Source: Kitasatospora aureofaciens
Lineage (GTDB): Bacteria; Actinomycetota; Actinomycetes; Streptomycetales; Streptomycetaceae
NCBI RefSeq assembly: GCF_019192735.1
Contig: NZ_JAHTKP010000018.1
Span: 62,001-126,000, forward strand
Length of the DNA: 64,000 bases
Direction of reading: 5' to 3'
In this document: positions 42,017 to 50,648 of the stretch, one piece after another
How the letters are laid out: every line of letters starts with the position of its first letter
Numbering within the stretch: the stretch's first letter is position 1
Notes under the pieces: generated by a model
What the model was told of the DNA's origin: nothing
Seen by the model: the letters and a program-made list of their open reading frames with translations, nothing else
Databases searched by the model: none
Translations under genes and position numbers: made by a program

Positions 42017-43523
42017 GGTCGTTGATCCAAGCACTGGTTGGGGTCGCCGGGGAGAGGGCCCGGGCGGCTTCGCGGACGGCGATCTCCACCGCGTCCTGGA
42101 GGCGCAGGCCGGCGGCGCTGTCTCCCATGGGGGACGCGGCGGTGTCGCGTGCGAGGTCGCGCAGGCGTCGGCGTACGGGGGCGGTTCGGTGTTCGTTCGG
42201 CAGGGCGAGAACGGGGGCGATGGCGTCGAGGACGCCTTCCGGGTCGCGGGCGAGGAGGTGGGCGCCGGCTCGGGTGATGTGCAGCTGGGCCTCGGTGCCG
42301 TAGGCGCGCACGCGCTGTTGCTGGAGTGCGGCGAGTCCGCGGTCGGCGTGGGCGAGTGCCTCGGAGGCGGATCCGGCTCGCAGGTGGACCGCGGCGCCGT
42401 AGTTCGCGTGACGTCCGGTCGGGCAGCTGAAGAGTCCGCCGACCTGGTCGTGGAGCGTGCTGGAGCTGTCCAGGGCGGCGGCGTCCTCGGCCTGGCCGAG
42501 GGCGGTCAGTGCCTGGGTGCGGGCGCCGGCCTCGGCCCAGGCGTCGGCGAGCTGGCAGTGGAGGAGGACGGCGACGGTGCCGGGGGCTTGGAAGGTGGCG
42601 CCGTGCTGGGCGTGCTGGACGGCCTGGCGGAACTGGCCGTCCCAGAAGGCGAGTTTGCTGCGGGTGGAGCAGGCCCAGGCGTGCAGGCCCGGGTCGTCGG
42701 CGTTGTCGGCGCACAGCAGGGCGGCGCGTGCGTGGGTTTCGGCCTGGGCCCGGTGTCCGAGGTCGCTGGTCATCCACGAGAGCATCGCGAACAGGTAGCC
42801 GGCGGTGGTGAACAGCTCCTGGCGCTGTTGGGGGCGCTGGTGTCCGTACAGCAGGTCCCAGACGCGGTTGAGCAGGTGTTTGGTCTGCTGGAAGACCCGC
42901 AGCGGGTCTTCTGCCATCAGGTAGGCGGCGGCGAAGTACTGGGTGTCGGCGGAGAACTGTTCGAGCGCGACGGGACCGCAGTTGGTGACCTCTGCCCACT
43001 GCGCCCACTGCGCGGACTCCTGGGCGGCGGCCTGGACGAGTGCGGCGCCGGTGAGCGGGGCCGCCGGTTCTGCCGAGGGAGTCGCCGGTGAGGCCGGGAT
43101 GATGGCGACGGAGGCCGAGGAGGCAGCGTCCGCGTGATGGCACAGGATCCGCAGGTCGGCTTCGGGCAGGGCCTGGCGGTCGTCCAGGTCGAGCAGGTCG
43201 TCCACGCTCGCCCCGTAGAGGTCGGCGAGGACGATGAGCACCCGCGGGGTGATCCGGCGTCCGGACGGCCCGGGCCACTTCTCCCACTTGCCGAGCAAGG
43301 AAGCGTCCGCGCTGGGGCCGGCGTCACCGGCCAGGTGGTTGAACCGGTCGGCGGCTTCCTGGGTGGTCCAGCCGTGTGCGTGCCGCCAGGCCTCGCGGGG
43401 ACGCACGCCGAAGCGGACGCGCATCTCGGCGGCGATGGCGGACGTGGGGGCGTTGGTGGCGAGGAGCGCCGAGCGAACGGCGTCGCGGTCCTGTTTGGAG
43501 CCCGGCTTGGGGCGTGGGGGCAT
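42009..43523 (-). CDS. Helix-turn-helix regulator with TPR repeats
   Basis: 504 residues. The DNA-binding part is SAIAAEMRVRFGVRPREAWR, then HAHGWTTQEAADRFNHLAGD and SLLGKWEKWPGPSGRRITPR, followed by VLIVLADLYGASVDDLLDLD. The long C-terminal part has TPR-type helices (LFAMLSWMTSDLGHRAQAET, LHCQLADAWAEAGARTQALT). It is co-transcribed with the 2H phosphoesterase and divergent from the gene at 43777. Confidence 0.85.
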   Translation of the reverse strand: MPPRPKPGSKQDRDAVRSALLATNAPTSAIAAEMRVRFGVRPREAWRHAHGWTTQEAADRFNHLAGDAGPSADASLLGKWEKWPGPSGRRITPRVLIVLADLYGASVDDLLDLDDRQALPEADLRILCHHADAASSASVAIIPASPATPSAEPAAPLTGAALVQAAAQESAQWAQWAEVTNCGPVALEQFSADTQYFAAAYLMAEDPLRVFQQTKHLLNRVWDLLYGHQRPQQRQELFTTAGYLFAMLSWMTSDLGHRAQAETHARAALLCADNADDPGLHAWACSTRSKLAFWDGQFRQAVQHAQHGATFQAPGTVAVLLHCQLADAWAEAGARTQALTALGQAEDAAALDSSSTLHDQVGGLFSCPTGRHANYGAAVHLRAGSASEALAHADRGLAALQQQRVRAYGTEAQLHITRAGAHLLARDPEGVLDAIAPVLALPNEHRTAPVRRRLRDLARDTAASPMGDSAAGLRLQDAVEIAVREAARALSPATPTSAWINDHD

Positions 43524-43599
43524 TCGGGCCTCCCGAGGGCTGCGGAGTGCATGGGCCTGACCACTTCACGGTAGCGACCCGAGTACGCCACACGGGTCA

Positions 43600-43619
43600 C
43601 AGTGCGCGATTCCGCACTG
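43600..43619. promoter_or_regulatory. Inverted repeat in the divergent promoter region
   Basis: CAGTGCG (43600-43606) and CGCACTG (43613-43619) form a perfect inverted repeat with a 6-nt spacer, in the gap between the TPR regulator and the plus-strand gene at 43777. Likely operator; binding protein unknown. Confidence 0.4.
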
Positions 43620-43776
43620 ACGCGCTGTCCGATTTCGCTCGGGATCTCCGGTGCTTCGGCACGTCAGGCGGGTGATGGCCCGTCCGGAATTGCCGGACAC
43701 CGCTGCCCGTGACCGCAACGGGTCGTGAGCGGGACCGTAGAAGCCCTGAACGACGAGCACTCCTTGGCAGGCCACG

Positions 43777-44292
43777 ATGACGTCCTCCACCTCCGCCTCC
43801 GCTCGCTCGGTCCCGCGCTCCGGCGGTCGGCGACTTTCCCGGCTGCCGGCCCCGCTGTGGCTTGTCTCCGCCTGTGAGGACGACCGGGATGCGACGCTGG
43901 CCGCGTGGCCCAGCCGGCCCGGTGGGCTGCTGCTCCTGCCCTGCGGGGTGTGCTGGGACGCCGTCCGGCTGCCGGCCCAGCTCGGCCTGGCCGTCCTGGA
44001 CGCGCTCCTGCACGACGCCGTGGAGACGGGGCCGGTCCTGCACGACTGCGACACCCAGGTCGTCTACGTCCTCATCACCCCGGGCGGTGGCATCGACTGG
44101 AACGAGCGGCACCCGCAGGTGCGGCTGCTGTCCACCGGCTGCTACCTCGCCACGCCCTCGCCCGAACTCGACTGGCTGAACCGGATGGTCGTGTGGGCAC
44201 ACATGCCGCCCCTACCCGCGCCGACCGACCCGGCCGACCTGCTGGCCGCGCTCGACGGGGTGACGAAGAGCCGTACCAGCACAGCGGCCTGA
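43777..44292 (+). CDS. Unknown protein, possibly related to prim-pol N-terminal domains
   Basis: 171 residues from an ATG with a weak GGCAGG ribosome site. The sequence LLLLPCGVCWDAVRLPAQLG, HDCDTQVVYVLITPGGGIDW and VRLLSTGCYLATPSPE resembles the stand-alone bifunctional DNA primase/polymerase-like proteins annotated in streptomycetes, but the catalytic residues cannot be confirmed by eye. It is followed by a strong hairpin. Confidence 0.5.
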   Translation: MTSSTSASARSVPRSGGRRLSRLPAPLWLVSACEDDRDATLAAWPSRPGGLLLLPCGVCWDAVRLPAQLGLAVLDALLHDAVETGPVLHDCDTQVVYVLITPGGGIDWNERHPQVRLLSTGCYLATPSPELDWLNRMVVWAHMPPLPAPTDPADLLAALDGVTKSRTSTAA

Positions 44293-44353
44293 CCACCCCT
44301 TGGTCTCCACGCCCGGCCGAGGAAAGGGACCCCATCCGGCCGGCGTGGCCCCC

Positions 44354-44396
44354 GAGCGGGCCCGGCCCGCCTCCCCCGCGGGGGTCGGACCCGCTC
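44354..44396 (+). terminator. Terminator after the 43777 gene
   Basis: GAGCGGG (44354-44360) pairs with CCCGCTC (44390-44396), enclosing a second GC hairpin (CCCCCGCGGGGG). It is followed by TTTCCC. Confidence 0.7.
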
Positions 44397-44449
44397 TTTC
44401 CCGAGCCCGGCACCGACATGGCGCCGGCACTGCAAGAACGGAGCGCAGA

Positions 44450-44526
44450 ATGCGGATCGCCACTTACGGACGCCCCGGTGCCGGCAAGAGCACGTTCACC
44501 GGCCTGCTTGCCGACCAGCTCGGGGT
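44450..44526 (+). pseudogene. N-terminal remnant of a P-loop kinase
   Basis: An ATG with GGAG upstream opens MRIATYGRPGAGKSTFTGLL followed by ADQLG, a textbook Walker A loop. After about codon 26 the frame stays open but reads as the antisense of the next regulator gene and loses protein character. The rest of the kinase is missing. Another kinase C-terminal piece sits on the opposite strand at 40863-41122. Confidence 0.6.
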
Positions 44527-44583
44527 GAGGGGGTGGATGGAGTCGTGGGCGGGTGGGGCAAGGCAAGGCCACGAGCTGCGGTG

Positions 44584-44619
44584 GCTACCGCTCGATATCG
44601 AGCCTTCAGTAGCGGTAGC
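44584..44619. terminator. Inverted repeat with internal palindrome
   Basis: GCTACCGCT (44584-44592) pairs with AGCGGTAGC (44611-44619). Inside lies a perfect 14-nt palindrome GCTCGATATCGAGC (44590-44603). It lies just after the TPR regulator stop (44645, minus strand) and just past the broken kinase start, so it may be a terminator or a recombination scar. Confidence 0.5.
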
Positions 44620-44644
44620 TATCGCATCGCGGGAACTTCGGGCT

Positions 44645-45799
44645 TCAGGCTGCTATTTCGGCGCGCAACTGTGCCAGCGCCTCGATCGCTCGTTCCTGGA
44701 CATCCGGAAGCCGATTGCTGGTGCGGACGACGCGCTGGAGCTGGTGTGGGAGCCGGTGGAGCACAGCGCCGTCGACCGCCGCGTTCAGCTGCTCCCCCGC
44801 GCCAGCGGAATCTCCGCGGCGCAGCCGGACCTGGCCGGCGGTGATCGCGGCGATGATCCTCCACTGGGACGTGGCGTTCGGCCCGGCAGCCGGGGCGTCT
44901 TCCAGCAGCTGGACCGACTCCTCGACACGGCCGGTGCCCATGAGACCTCGCAGGCGGACCTCATGGAGGGTGAAGGAGGAGAAGAGGGCGGTCGGCGTCG
45001 TCTCGTCGAGGAGTCGGCGGCCTTCCTCCACGGCACGGTCGAAGACCATCGCGGCGCCGGCGGCGCCAGCGGCCCGGGCCAGCAGGATCACGGCCTCGGC
45101 GCGCTCCGCGGGGCTGCGGGCGGTGTCACGGGCCTGCCCGAGGCGGTCGAGCGCGCGGGCGTGGAGGCCGGACTTGCGCAGTTCGTTGCCGTGGTGGCGC
45201 AGCGCATGGGCGTGCAGAGCCGGGTCGTTCAGGCGGCGGGCGATCGTGAGGCCCTTGCCGGTCCAGCGGGCGGCGGCGGCCAGGCGCTCCTCGGGCAGGA
45301 CGTGGCCGAGGGCGACGCCGAGGCTGACGCGGGCCCGGGCGAGCAGGCGCAGGATGTCGAGGTCGGCGTGGCCGTCGGCGACGCGGGCTTCGAGGCGGGC
45401 GACCAGCGGCCACAGTTCTGCGACGGCGGTGGTGGCCTGGCCGGCCTGGCGGGCGATCTCGGCGAGGCGGAGGACGCTTTCCGCAAGCTGGATCACGAGG
45501 CGGTGGTCCCCGTCGGCGTCGTCGGTGATGCCGAAGTGGTGGGGCGGAAGGCCCAGGCGATCGGCGATGTGGCGCAGGGCACCGATGTCCGTGATGGTGC
45601 GCGAGCCGGTCTCCAGGCGGGAGACGTAGCTGGTGGAGTATCCGAGAACGTCGGCGAGGTCCTGCTGGGCGAGGCCATGCAGGTCGCGGTAGAGCTGGAG
45701 GATCTCGGGCAGGCTGCGGCGGCTGAGGATGTCCTGGGCTCTGGGGGTGGTCCAGTGCCAGCGGATGCCGTCCGCGAGCACGGGCCGCAGCTCGGCCAC
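44645..45799 (-). CDS. XRE/TPR regulator of the FxLD lanthipeptide cluster
   Basis: 384 residues from a GTG. The helix-turn-helix is YRDLHGLAQQDLADVLGYST followed by SYVSRLETGSRTITDIGALR. The remainder has TPR-like helices (RWTGKGLTIARRLNDPALHA, HALRHHGNELRKSGLHARAL). It lies 3 nt downstream of a Nudix gene in the same direction. Together they diverge from the lanthipeptide genes, so cluster regulation is likely. Confidence 0.85.
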   Translation of the reverse strand: MAELRPVLADGIRWHWTTPRAQDILSRRSLPEILQLYRDLHGLAQQDLADVLGYSTSYVSRLETGSRTITDIGALRHIADRLGLPPHHFGITDDADGDHRLVIQLAESVLRLAEIARQAGQATTAVAELWPLVARLEARVADGHADLDILRLLARARVSLGVALGHVLPEERLAAAARWTGKGLTIARRLNDPALHAHALRHHGNELRKSGLHARALDRLGQARDTARSPAERAEAVILLARAAGAAGAAMVFDRAVEEGRRLLDETTPTALFSSFTLHEVRLRGLMGTGRVEESVQLLEDAPAAGPNATSQWRIIAAITAGQVRLRRGDSAGAGEQLNAAVDGAVLHRLPHQLQRVVRTSNRLPDVQERAIEALAQLRAEIAA

Positions 45800-45802
45800 C
45801 GT

Positions 45803-46231
45803 CTAGGCCTGGTCGAGGAGTTGGAACCAGCGGGCGATGGAGTCCTTGTAGCCCTGGGGCATGGTGAGGGCCTCGATCTCCCCGCGGTGGAACAGCCCGG
45901 CTTCCTTGTGCTCGTGGCTGACCACGGGCGGGCGGTGTGCGACGGTGTCGGCGAGGGTGCAGCCGTAGGTGACAATGAAGACCCTCCGGCCGGGCAGGGG
46001 CTCGTACATCCACACGTTGAGCAGCGGCCCGGCGGTGGCGTTCCAGCCGCACTCCTCGCGGATCTCGGTCTCGACCCGCTCGACGGGTGTCTCGTCACCT
46101 TCGAGTTTTCCGCCCGGCAGCTCCCACTCCTCGCGTTCGTTCTTCAACAGCAGCACGCGCTGCTCGACGTCGAGGACGACGCCCTTGATCGAGATCGGGA
46201 ACCGGGCTGGGACATACGGCTGATCGGTCAT
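45803..46231 (-). CDS. Nudix hydrolase next to the FxLD cluster
   Basis: 142 residues from the ATG at 46231, preferred over an in-frame start at 46243 because GAAGAAGG fits it. The Nudix box is LPGGKLEGDETPVERVETEI followed by REECGW. Substrate unknown. It shares an operon with the XRE/TPR regulator. Such pairs recur beside RiPP clusters in streptomycetes. Confidence 0.88.
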   Translation of the reverse strand: MTDQPYVPARFPISIKGVVLDVEQRVLLLKNEREEWELPGGKLEGDETPVERVETEIREECGWNATAGPLLNVWMYEPLPGRRVFIVTYGCTLADTVAHRPPVVSHEHKEAGLFHRGEIEALTMPQGYKDSIARWFQLLDQA

Positions 46232-46321
46232 GCCTTCTTCCACGGGCAGCGGTCGGACGCAGGCGCCACGACGCTAACAGCTCGACCTGCCCTTTCGCCG
46301 CCATCGAGCCATGATCACGAT

Positions 46322-46336
46322 GTGACAGTTTGTCAC
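46322..46336. promoter_or_regulatory. GTGACA-GTT-TGTCAC operator candidate
   Basis: A perfect inverted repeat of 6-nt arms with a 3-nt spacer in the divergent region between the Nudix gene and the oxygenase gene. It is AT-richer than the surroundings and shares its GTGAC/GTCAC half-sites with the operator at 32651-32684. Confidence 0.55.
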
Positions 46337-46405
46337 TTTACTGACGGCAGGCCGCCGGAGACAGTTGTGCTTCTCCGTCTCGCTTGTCCGTCCAGGGGGA
46401 TTCCC

Positions 46406-47209
46406 ATGCCTTCGACCGCCCGAGTACCGGACGAGTTCTTCGGTCTCTCCGCCCCGGAGTCCGCCGCCGACCTGCCGGCCGAGCGGGTCGGTGCGAGTCT
46501 TCGTGAGCGCGGCGTGGCCGGCCTGACCGGGCTCGCCTCCCGCGATGAGGTCCTCGCCGCCGTCCAGTTGCTGATGGGGCCCCTGCGCTCTCACCGCGAC
46601 AGCGGGCCCGACGGGTTGACCGTGCTGCGCGACCTGGGCCAGGCCTTCTCGCGCCGGTCCGGCTTCGCCGGGCTGGGACGGGCCGCCTTGGCCCCCCACA
46701 CCGAGGGCACGCAGGCCGAGAATCCGCCACGGCTGATCCTCCTGGCCTGCCAGCGCGGCGCGAAGGCAGGCGGGCAGACCGTCCTGGTCGACGGCCGGGC
46801 CGTCCTCGGTGAGCTGACCTGCTTGCGTCCCGGGGCCGTTGAGGCGCTGTCCGCGCCTCGTGCCGCCTTCTTCGGCGGAGCGGACGGCCGTTTCACCCCG
46901 GTGCTCGGCCAAGGCACCGACGGGCGGTGGCAGGTCCGGCTGCGCCAGGACGACCTCGCGCGTTTCTCCCCCGACGTCCAGCCCCACCTGCCGGCCCTGC
47001 GGGAAGCCCTGCGCCGCCACACCCGCACCATCCTGCTCCGCCCCGGGCAGGCGGTGCTCATCGACAACCACCGGGTGCTGCACGGGCGCACCGCCTTCAC
47101 GGGTGAGCGGCTGTTCCTACGGGCGCTGGGCGATCCCCACCCACGGCTGCGACTCGCCCCCGGGTTCGCACCACTGCCGGCCCCCGGCATCCCCACAGCC
47201 GAAGGCTGA
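46406..47209 (+). CDS. Fe(II)/2-oxoglutarate oxygenase (TauD/TfdA type)
   Basis: 267 residues with CAGGGGGA upstream. Metal ligands are His98 and Glu100 in LAPHTEGTQAENPPRLIL and the distal histidine in IDNHRVLHGRTAF; the 2-oxoglutarate arginine is in GERLFLRALGDP. The usual H-x-D is H-T-E here. Members hydroxylate or desaturate small molecules or peptides. It lies 100 nt before the lanthipeptide precursor, so hydroxylation of the peptide is a reasonable inference. Confidence 0.85.
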   Translation: MPSTARVPDEFFGLSAPESAADLPAERVGASLRERGVAGLTGLASRDEVLAAVQLLMGPLRSHRDSGPDGLTVLRDLGQAFSRRSGFAGLGRAALAPHTEGTQAENPPRLILLACQRGAKAGGQTVLVDGRAVLGELTCLRPGAVEALSAPRAAFFGGADGRFTPVLGQGTDGRWQVRLRQDDLARFSPDVQPHLPALREALRRHTRTILLRPGQAVLIDNHRVLHGRTAFTGERLFLRALGDPHPRLRLAPGFAPLPAPGIPTAEG

Positions 47210-47309
47210 TCAGCGACACACCCCGCCCCACCGTCTCCTGGTGATGCGGGGCGCGATCCGCGCCCCGGCGCCAGGTCCCGTAAAGGGAACGTCCACAAGG
47301 AGGAATCCC

Positions 47310-47468
47310 ATGGTTCAGCAGATCAAGGGCGAGGCCCCGGTCTCCGCGGCCGAGGACTTCGACCTCGACGTCAAGGCCGTCGAGGTGGCCGACGCGGCCA
47401 GCCTGCAGGTGCTCACCGACGACGGCTGCGGCTCCACCTGCGGCGCCTGCACCACCGGCGTCCACTGA
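47310..47468 (+). CDS. FxLD-family lanthipeptide precursor
   Basis: 52 residues from an ATG with AAGGAGG upstream. The leader carries the FxLD signature (AAEDFDLDVKAVEV, residues 14-27). The core holds three cysteines (40, 44, 47) and Ser/Thr at 31, 36, 42, 43, 48 and 49, in TDDGCGSTCGACTTGVH. LanB dehydrates the Ser/Thr and LanC adds the Cys thiols to form lanthionines. The Asp38-Gly39 step just before the first cysteine is a likely target of the FxLD methyltransferase. The modification pattern is not visible in the sequence. Confidence 0.9.
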   Translation: MVQQIKGEAPVSAAEDFDLDVKAVEVADAASLQVLTDDGCGSTCGACTTGVH

Positions 47469-47549
47469 CCCACCCCGTCGGTGCCGCCGGGAGCCTCTCC
47501 GGCGGCACCGACCGCCTTCCCTTCTCCGCTGCCAGATTCGAGGTCCGCC

Positions 47550-50500
47550 ATGCGTCCAACCGCTCCGCCGGCTTTCTACCGCGCCGCCGGCGTCGCGCTC
47601 GTACGCGCCGTCGCCCGCCCCGGCCTGCCGGTGCCCGCCTGGCCCGACCTCACGACGAACGACCCCGTCCTGGTGCCGCAGTGGCTGGCGTGGCTGCGCG
47701 CGGTGCGGGCCGAGGCGGACTGTGCCGAGGCGCTCGCGCTGGCCAGCCCGGCCCTTGCCCGGCGCGTCGAGGAACTGGCCGCGGCCGCGCATCCGGCGCC
47801 GCGCGAGGTGCGGCGCGCCGTCATGGCGACGGCCCGGTACGTGCTGCGCGCAGGCGGGCGGGCGACGCCGTTCGCTCTCTTCTCGGGCGTCCAGGCAGCC
47901 GTCTTCGGCCCGTTTGCCGGCGTCCGCTGGGGCGATGACCACCACGCGGTCGCCCGGCTCTCCGCTGCCCAACTCGCTGCCGCGATCGAGCAGTTCGAGC
48001 GACACCCCGGGCTGCTGGCCCGGCTGGACGTGACCGCGAACGACACCGTTCACGTGCGCGGCGACCGGCTCGTGATCCCCCACCAGCCGCTCAACCGGCC
48101 TGAACGCCGCGCGAAGGCGGCCGAGGTCACCCTGCGCCACACCCTTCCCGTCGCGTTCGCCCTCGCCGCCGCCCGCCATCCGATCCCGTTCCGAGCACTG
48201 GCCGGCAAGCTCAGTGCCGAGTTCCCCACCGCGCCCGCCGAGCGGATCACCGACGCGCTGACCGAACTCGTCGCCCGGCGCGCCCTGATCACCGGCCTCC
48301 ACGCCCCGGCGACCGAGCCCGACGCCCTCGGCCACCTCCTGGCCGCCCTGGAGCGGGCCGGTGCCGACCAAGTCCCCAACACCGCCGCTCTGTTCGCCAA
48401 CCTGCGCACCGCCCACGCCACCCTCGCCGCCCACAACCAGGCGCCCGGTCGCGCCACCCGCGCCCAGGCCGAGGCGTCGCTCACCACTGCGGACCACCGC
48501 GATGGAGCGGCCCGTCCGCCTCTGGCCGTCGACCTGCGCCTGGACGCCGACTTGGTGCTGCCCGAAGCCGTCGCCGACGAGGCCGCCCGGGCGGCCGGCC
48601 TGCTCACCCGGCTCAGCCCCTTCCCGTACGGGACGGCGGCCTGGCGGGCCTACCACCAGCGGTTCTACGAGCGGTACGGGCGCGGCGCATTGGTGCCGCT
48701 GCTCGACATGGTGGCCGACAGCGGGATCGGCTGGCCCGACGGCTACCCCGGCGCCCGGCCGGCCGAGCCGCCGCGCTTCGACGAACGCGACCAGGTCCTC
48801 GCCGCCCTCGCCCAGCGTGCGGCGCTGGACGGCGAGCGCGAGGTCGTCCTCGACGACGCGCTGCTGGCCGCCCTCGACCTCGGCCCCGAGCAGCCACGAC
48901 TGCCCCCGCACCTGGAGATCGGATTCCACCTCCACGCCCGCTCCCAACAGGCCCTCGACCGGGGCGAGTTCCGCCTCGCGGTGGTGTCGGCGTCGCGGGC
49001 GGCAGGGGTCTCGGTCGGACGCTTCCTCCATCTGCTCGATCCCGAGTACCGCGAGCGCCTCACCACGGTGCTGACCGGCCTGCCGACGATGGACGAGCAC
49101 GCTGTTACCGCCCAACTCTCCTACCCGCCACTGGATGCGGCGACCGCGCACGTGGCCCGCAGCATCCCGACCGGCCAGCTGGTCGTCAGCCTCGCCGAAC
49201 ACCGCCCGCCCACCGACAGGGTCCTGCGCCCGCAGGACCTGGCAGTCGGCTGCGACGGGCGACGCATGTACCTGGCCGCGCCGGCGCTCGGTGTGCGGAT
49301 CGAGGCCGCTCCCACCCACGCGCTGAACCTGCGCGTCCACACCCCGCCGCTGGCCCGGCTCATCACCGAACTCTCCCGCGCCCAGGGCGCGCAGGTCACC
49401 CGCTTCGGCTGGGGCTCGCTCGGCTCCCTGCCGTTCAGGCCCCGGCTGCGGCACGGCCGCGTCATCCTCTCCCCCGCCACCTGGCGGCTCACCGCCACGG
49501 AACTCCCGGGCCCGCACGAGCCCTGGGAGCACTGGGACAAGGCCCTGACCGCGTGGCTGGCCCGACGCCGCCCGCCGCGGCACGTGATGCTGGCCGCCGA
49601 CAGCCAGGGACTTCCGCTCGACCTCGACCACCCCGGCCACCGCGTCCTGCTGCGCACCCACCTCGACGCCGCCCCGCACGCCGTCCTCGTCGAGGCCCCC
49701 GACCATTCTGCTCTCGGCTGGGCCGGCGGCCGGGCCCACGAGATCGTCGTCCCCCTCACCGCAACCCGCGCCCCGGCCTGGCCACGCCTGCCCCAGCCGA
49801 CGACCGCCCGCCTGCTGCGCCGCGGCCACGGCGACGCCCCCGGAACCTCCCGGGTGCTGCTCGCCGCGCTGTACGGCGACCTGGAGCGCCAGGACACCGT
49901 CCTCACCACGTACCTGCCCGACCTCCTGGAACGCCTCGGGCACCCGGCCTGGTGGTTCGTCCGCTTCCGCGACCCGCGCCAGCACCTTCGGCTGCGCATC
50001 GCCCTGCCCGACCCGGCCGCCTTCGGCCCGACCGCCGCCACCGTCAGCGCCTGGACGGCAGAGCTGCACCGCGCCGGGCTGCTGTCCGAGCTCGCATACC
50101 CAACCTCGTACACGGAGACCGGCCGCTGGGGCGAAGGCCCGGCCTGGGCCGCGGCCGAGCAGGTCTTCCACACCGACTCCACCGCCGTCCTCGCCCAGCT
50201 GTCCCAACCCGTCCGGCCAGGGCGATTGGCGCTGCTGGCCGCCCATGCGGTCGCCGTCACGGCCGGCTTCACCGGCTCTCCCGCCGCCGGGCTGCGATGG
50301 CTCATCGACAACGTCCCCGCCAAAGCCCCGGCCGCCATACCGCGACCGGCCTTCCGCGAGGCCGTGCACCTGGCCGACCCCGCCGACGACTGGGCGACGC
50401 TCCGGGCCGAACCGGGCGGCCCCGCGATCGTGGACGCCTGGACCGACCGCCGCCAAGCCCTCGACGCCTACCGCCAGTTCTTCCCCGGCCCCCACACCCG

Positions 50501-50648
50501 GGGCGTCGCCCCCTCGGACGTGCTCGGTTCCCTGCTGCACTGCAACTACGTCCGCGCCCACCGCATCGACTTCGACGACGAGGCCCAGATCCTGTACCTG
50601 GCCCGCGCCGCCGCCCTCGCCCGCCTCTCCCGGGACGGTGACCTGTGA
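47550..50648 (+). CDS. lanB: Lantibiotic dehydratase (full-length LanB)
   Basis: 1032 residues from the ATG at 47550 with GAGG upstream. The N-terminal glutamylation domain starts FYRAAGVALVRAVARPGLPV and includes ARYVLRAGGRATPFALFSGV. The elimination domain with SpaB_C character lies near the end (LERQDTVLTTYLPDLLERLG, WWFVRFRDPRQHLRLRIALP, LLHCNYVRAHRIDF). It uses glutamyl-tRNA to activate Ser/Thr in the precursor. Overlap with lanC at GTGA indicates coupled translation. Confidence 0.92.
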   Translation: MRPTAPPAFYRAAGVALVRAVARPGLPVPAWPDLTTNDPVLVPQWLAWLRAVRAEADCAEALALASPALARRVEELAAAAHPAPREVRRAVMATARYVLRAGGRATPFALFSGVQAAVFGPFAGVRWGDDHHAVARLSAAQLAAAIEQFERHPGLLARLDVTANDTVHVRGDRLVIPHQPLNRPERRAKAAEVTLRHTLPVAFALAAARHPIPFRALAGKLSAEFPTAPAERITDALTELVARRALITGLHAPATEPDALGHLLAALERAGADQVPNTAALFANLRTAHATLAAHNQAPGRATRAQAEASLTTADHRDGAARPPLAVDLRLDADLVLPEAVADEAARAAGLLTRLSPFPYGTAAWRAYHQRFYERYGRGALVPLLDMVADSGIGWPDGYPGARPAEPPRFDERDQVLAALAQRAALDGEREVVLDDALLAALDLGPEQPRLPPHLEIGFHLHARSQQALDRGEFRLAVVSASRAAGVSVGRFLHLLDPEYRERLTTVLTGLPTMDEHAVTAQLSYPPLDAATAHVARSIPTGQLVVSLAEHRPPTDRVLRPQDLAVGCDGRRMYLAAPALGVRIEAAPTHALNLRVHTPPLARLITELSRAQGAQVTRFGWGSLGSLPFRPRLRHGRVILSPATWRLTATELPGPHEPWEHWDKALTAWLARRRPPRHVMLAADSQGLPLDLDHPGHRVLLRTHLDAAPHAVLVEAPDHSALGWAGGRAHEIVVPLTATRAPAWPRLPQPTTARLLRRGHGDAPGTSRVLLAALYGDLERQDTVLTTYLPDLLERLGHPAWWFVRFRDPRQHLRLRIALPDPAAFGPTAATVSAWTAELHRAGLLSELAYPTSYTETGRWGEGPAWAAAEQVFHTDSTAVLAQLSQPVRPGRLALLAAHAVAVTAGFTGSPAAGLRWLIDNVPAKAPAAIPRPAFREAVHLADPADDWATLRAEPGGPAIVDAWTDRRQALDAYRQFFPGPHTRGVAPSDVLGSLLHCNYVRAHRIDFDDEAQILYLARAAALARLSRDGDL

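Noticed and set aside
44300..47209. Plus-strand frame of 969 codons that contains the oxygenase
   Set aside because: Only the first P-loop codons and the last 267 codons have protein character; the middle is antisense to the TPR regulator and Nudix genes.
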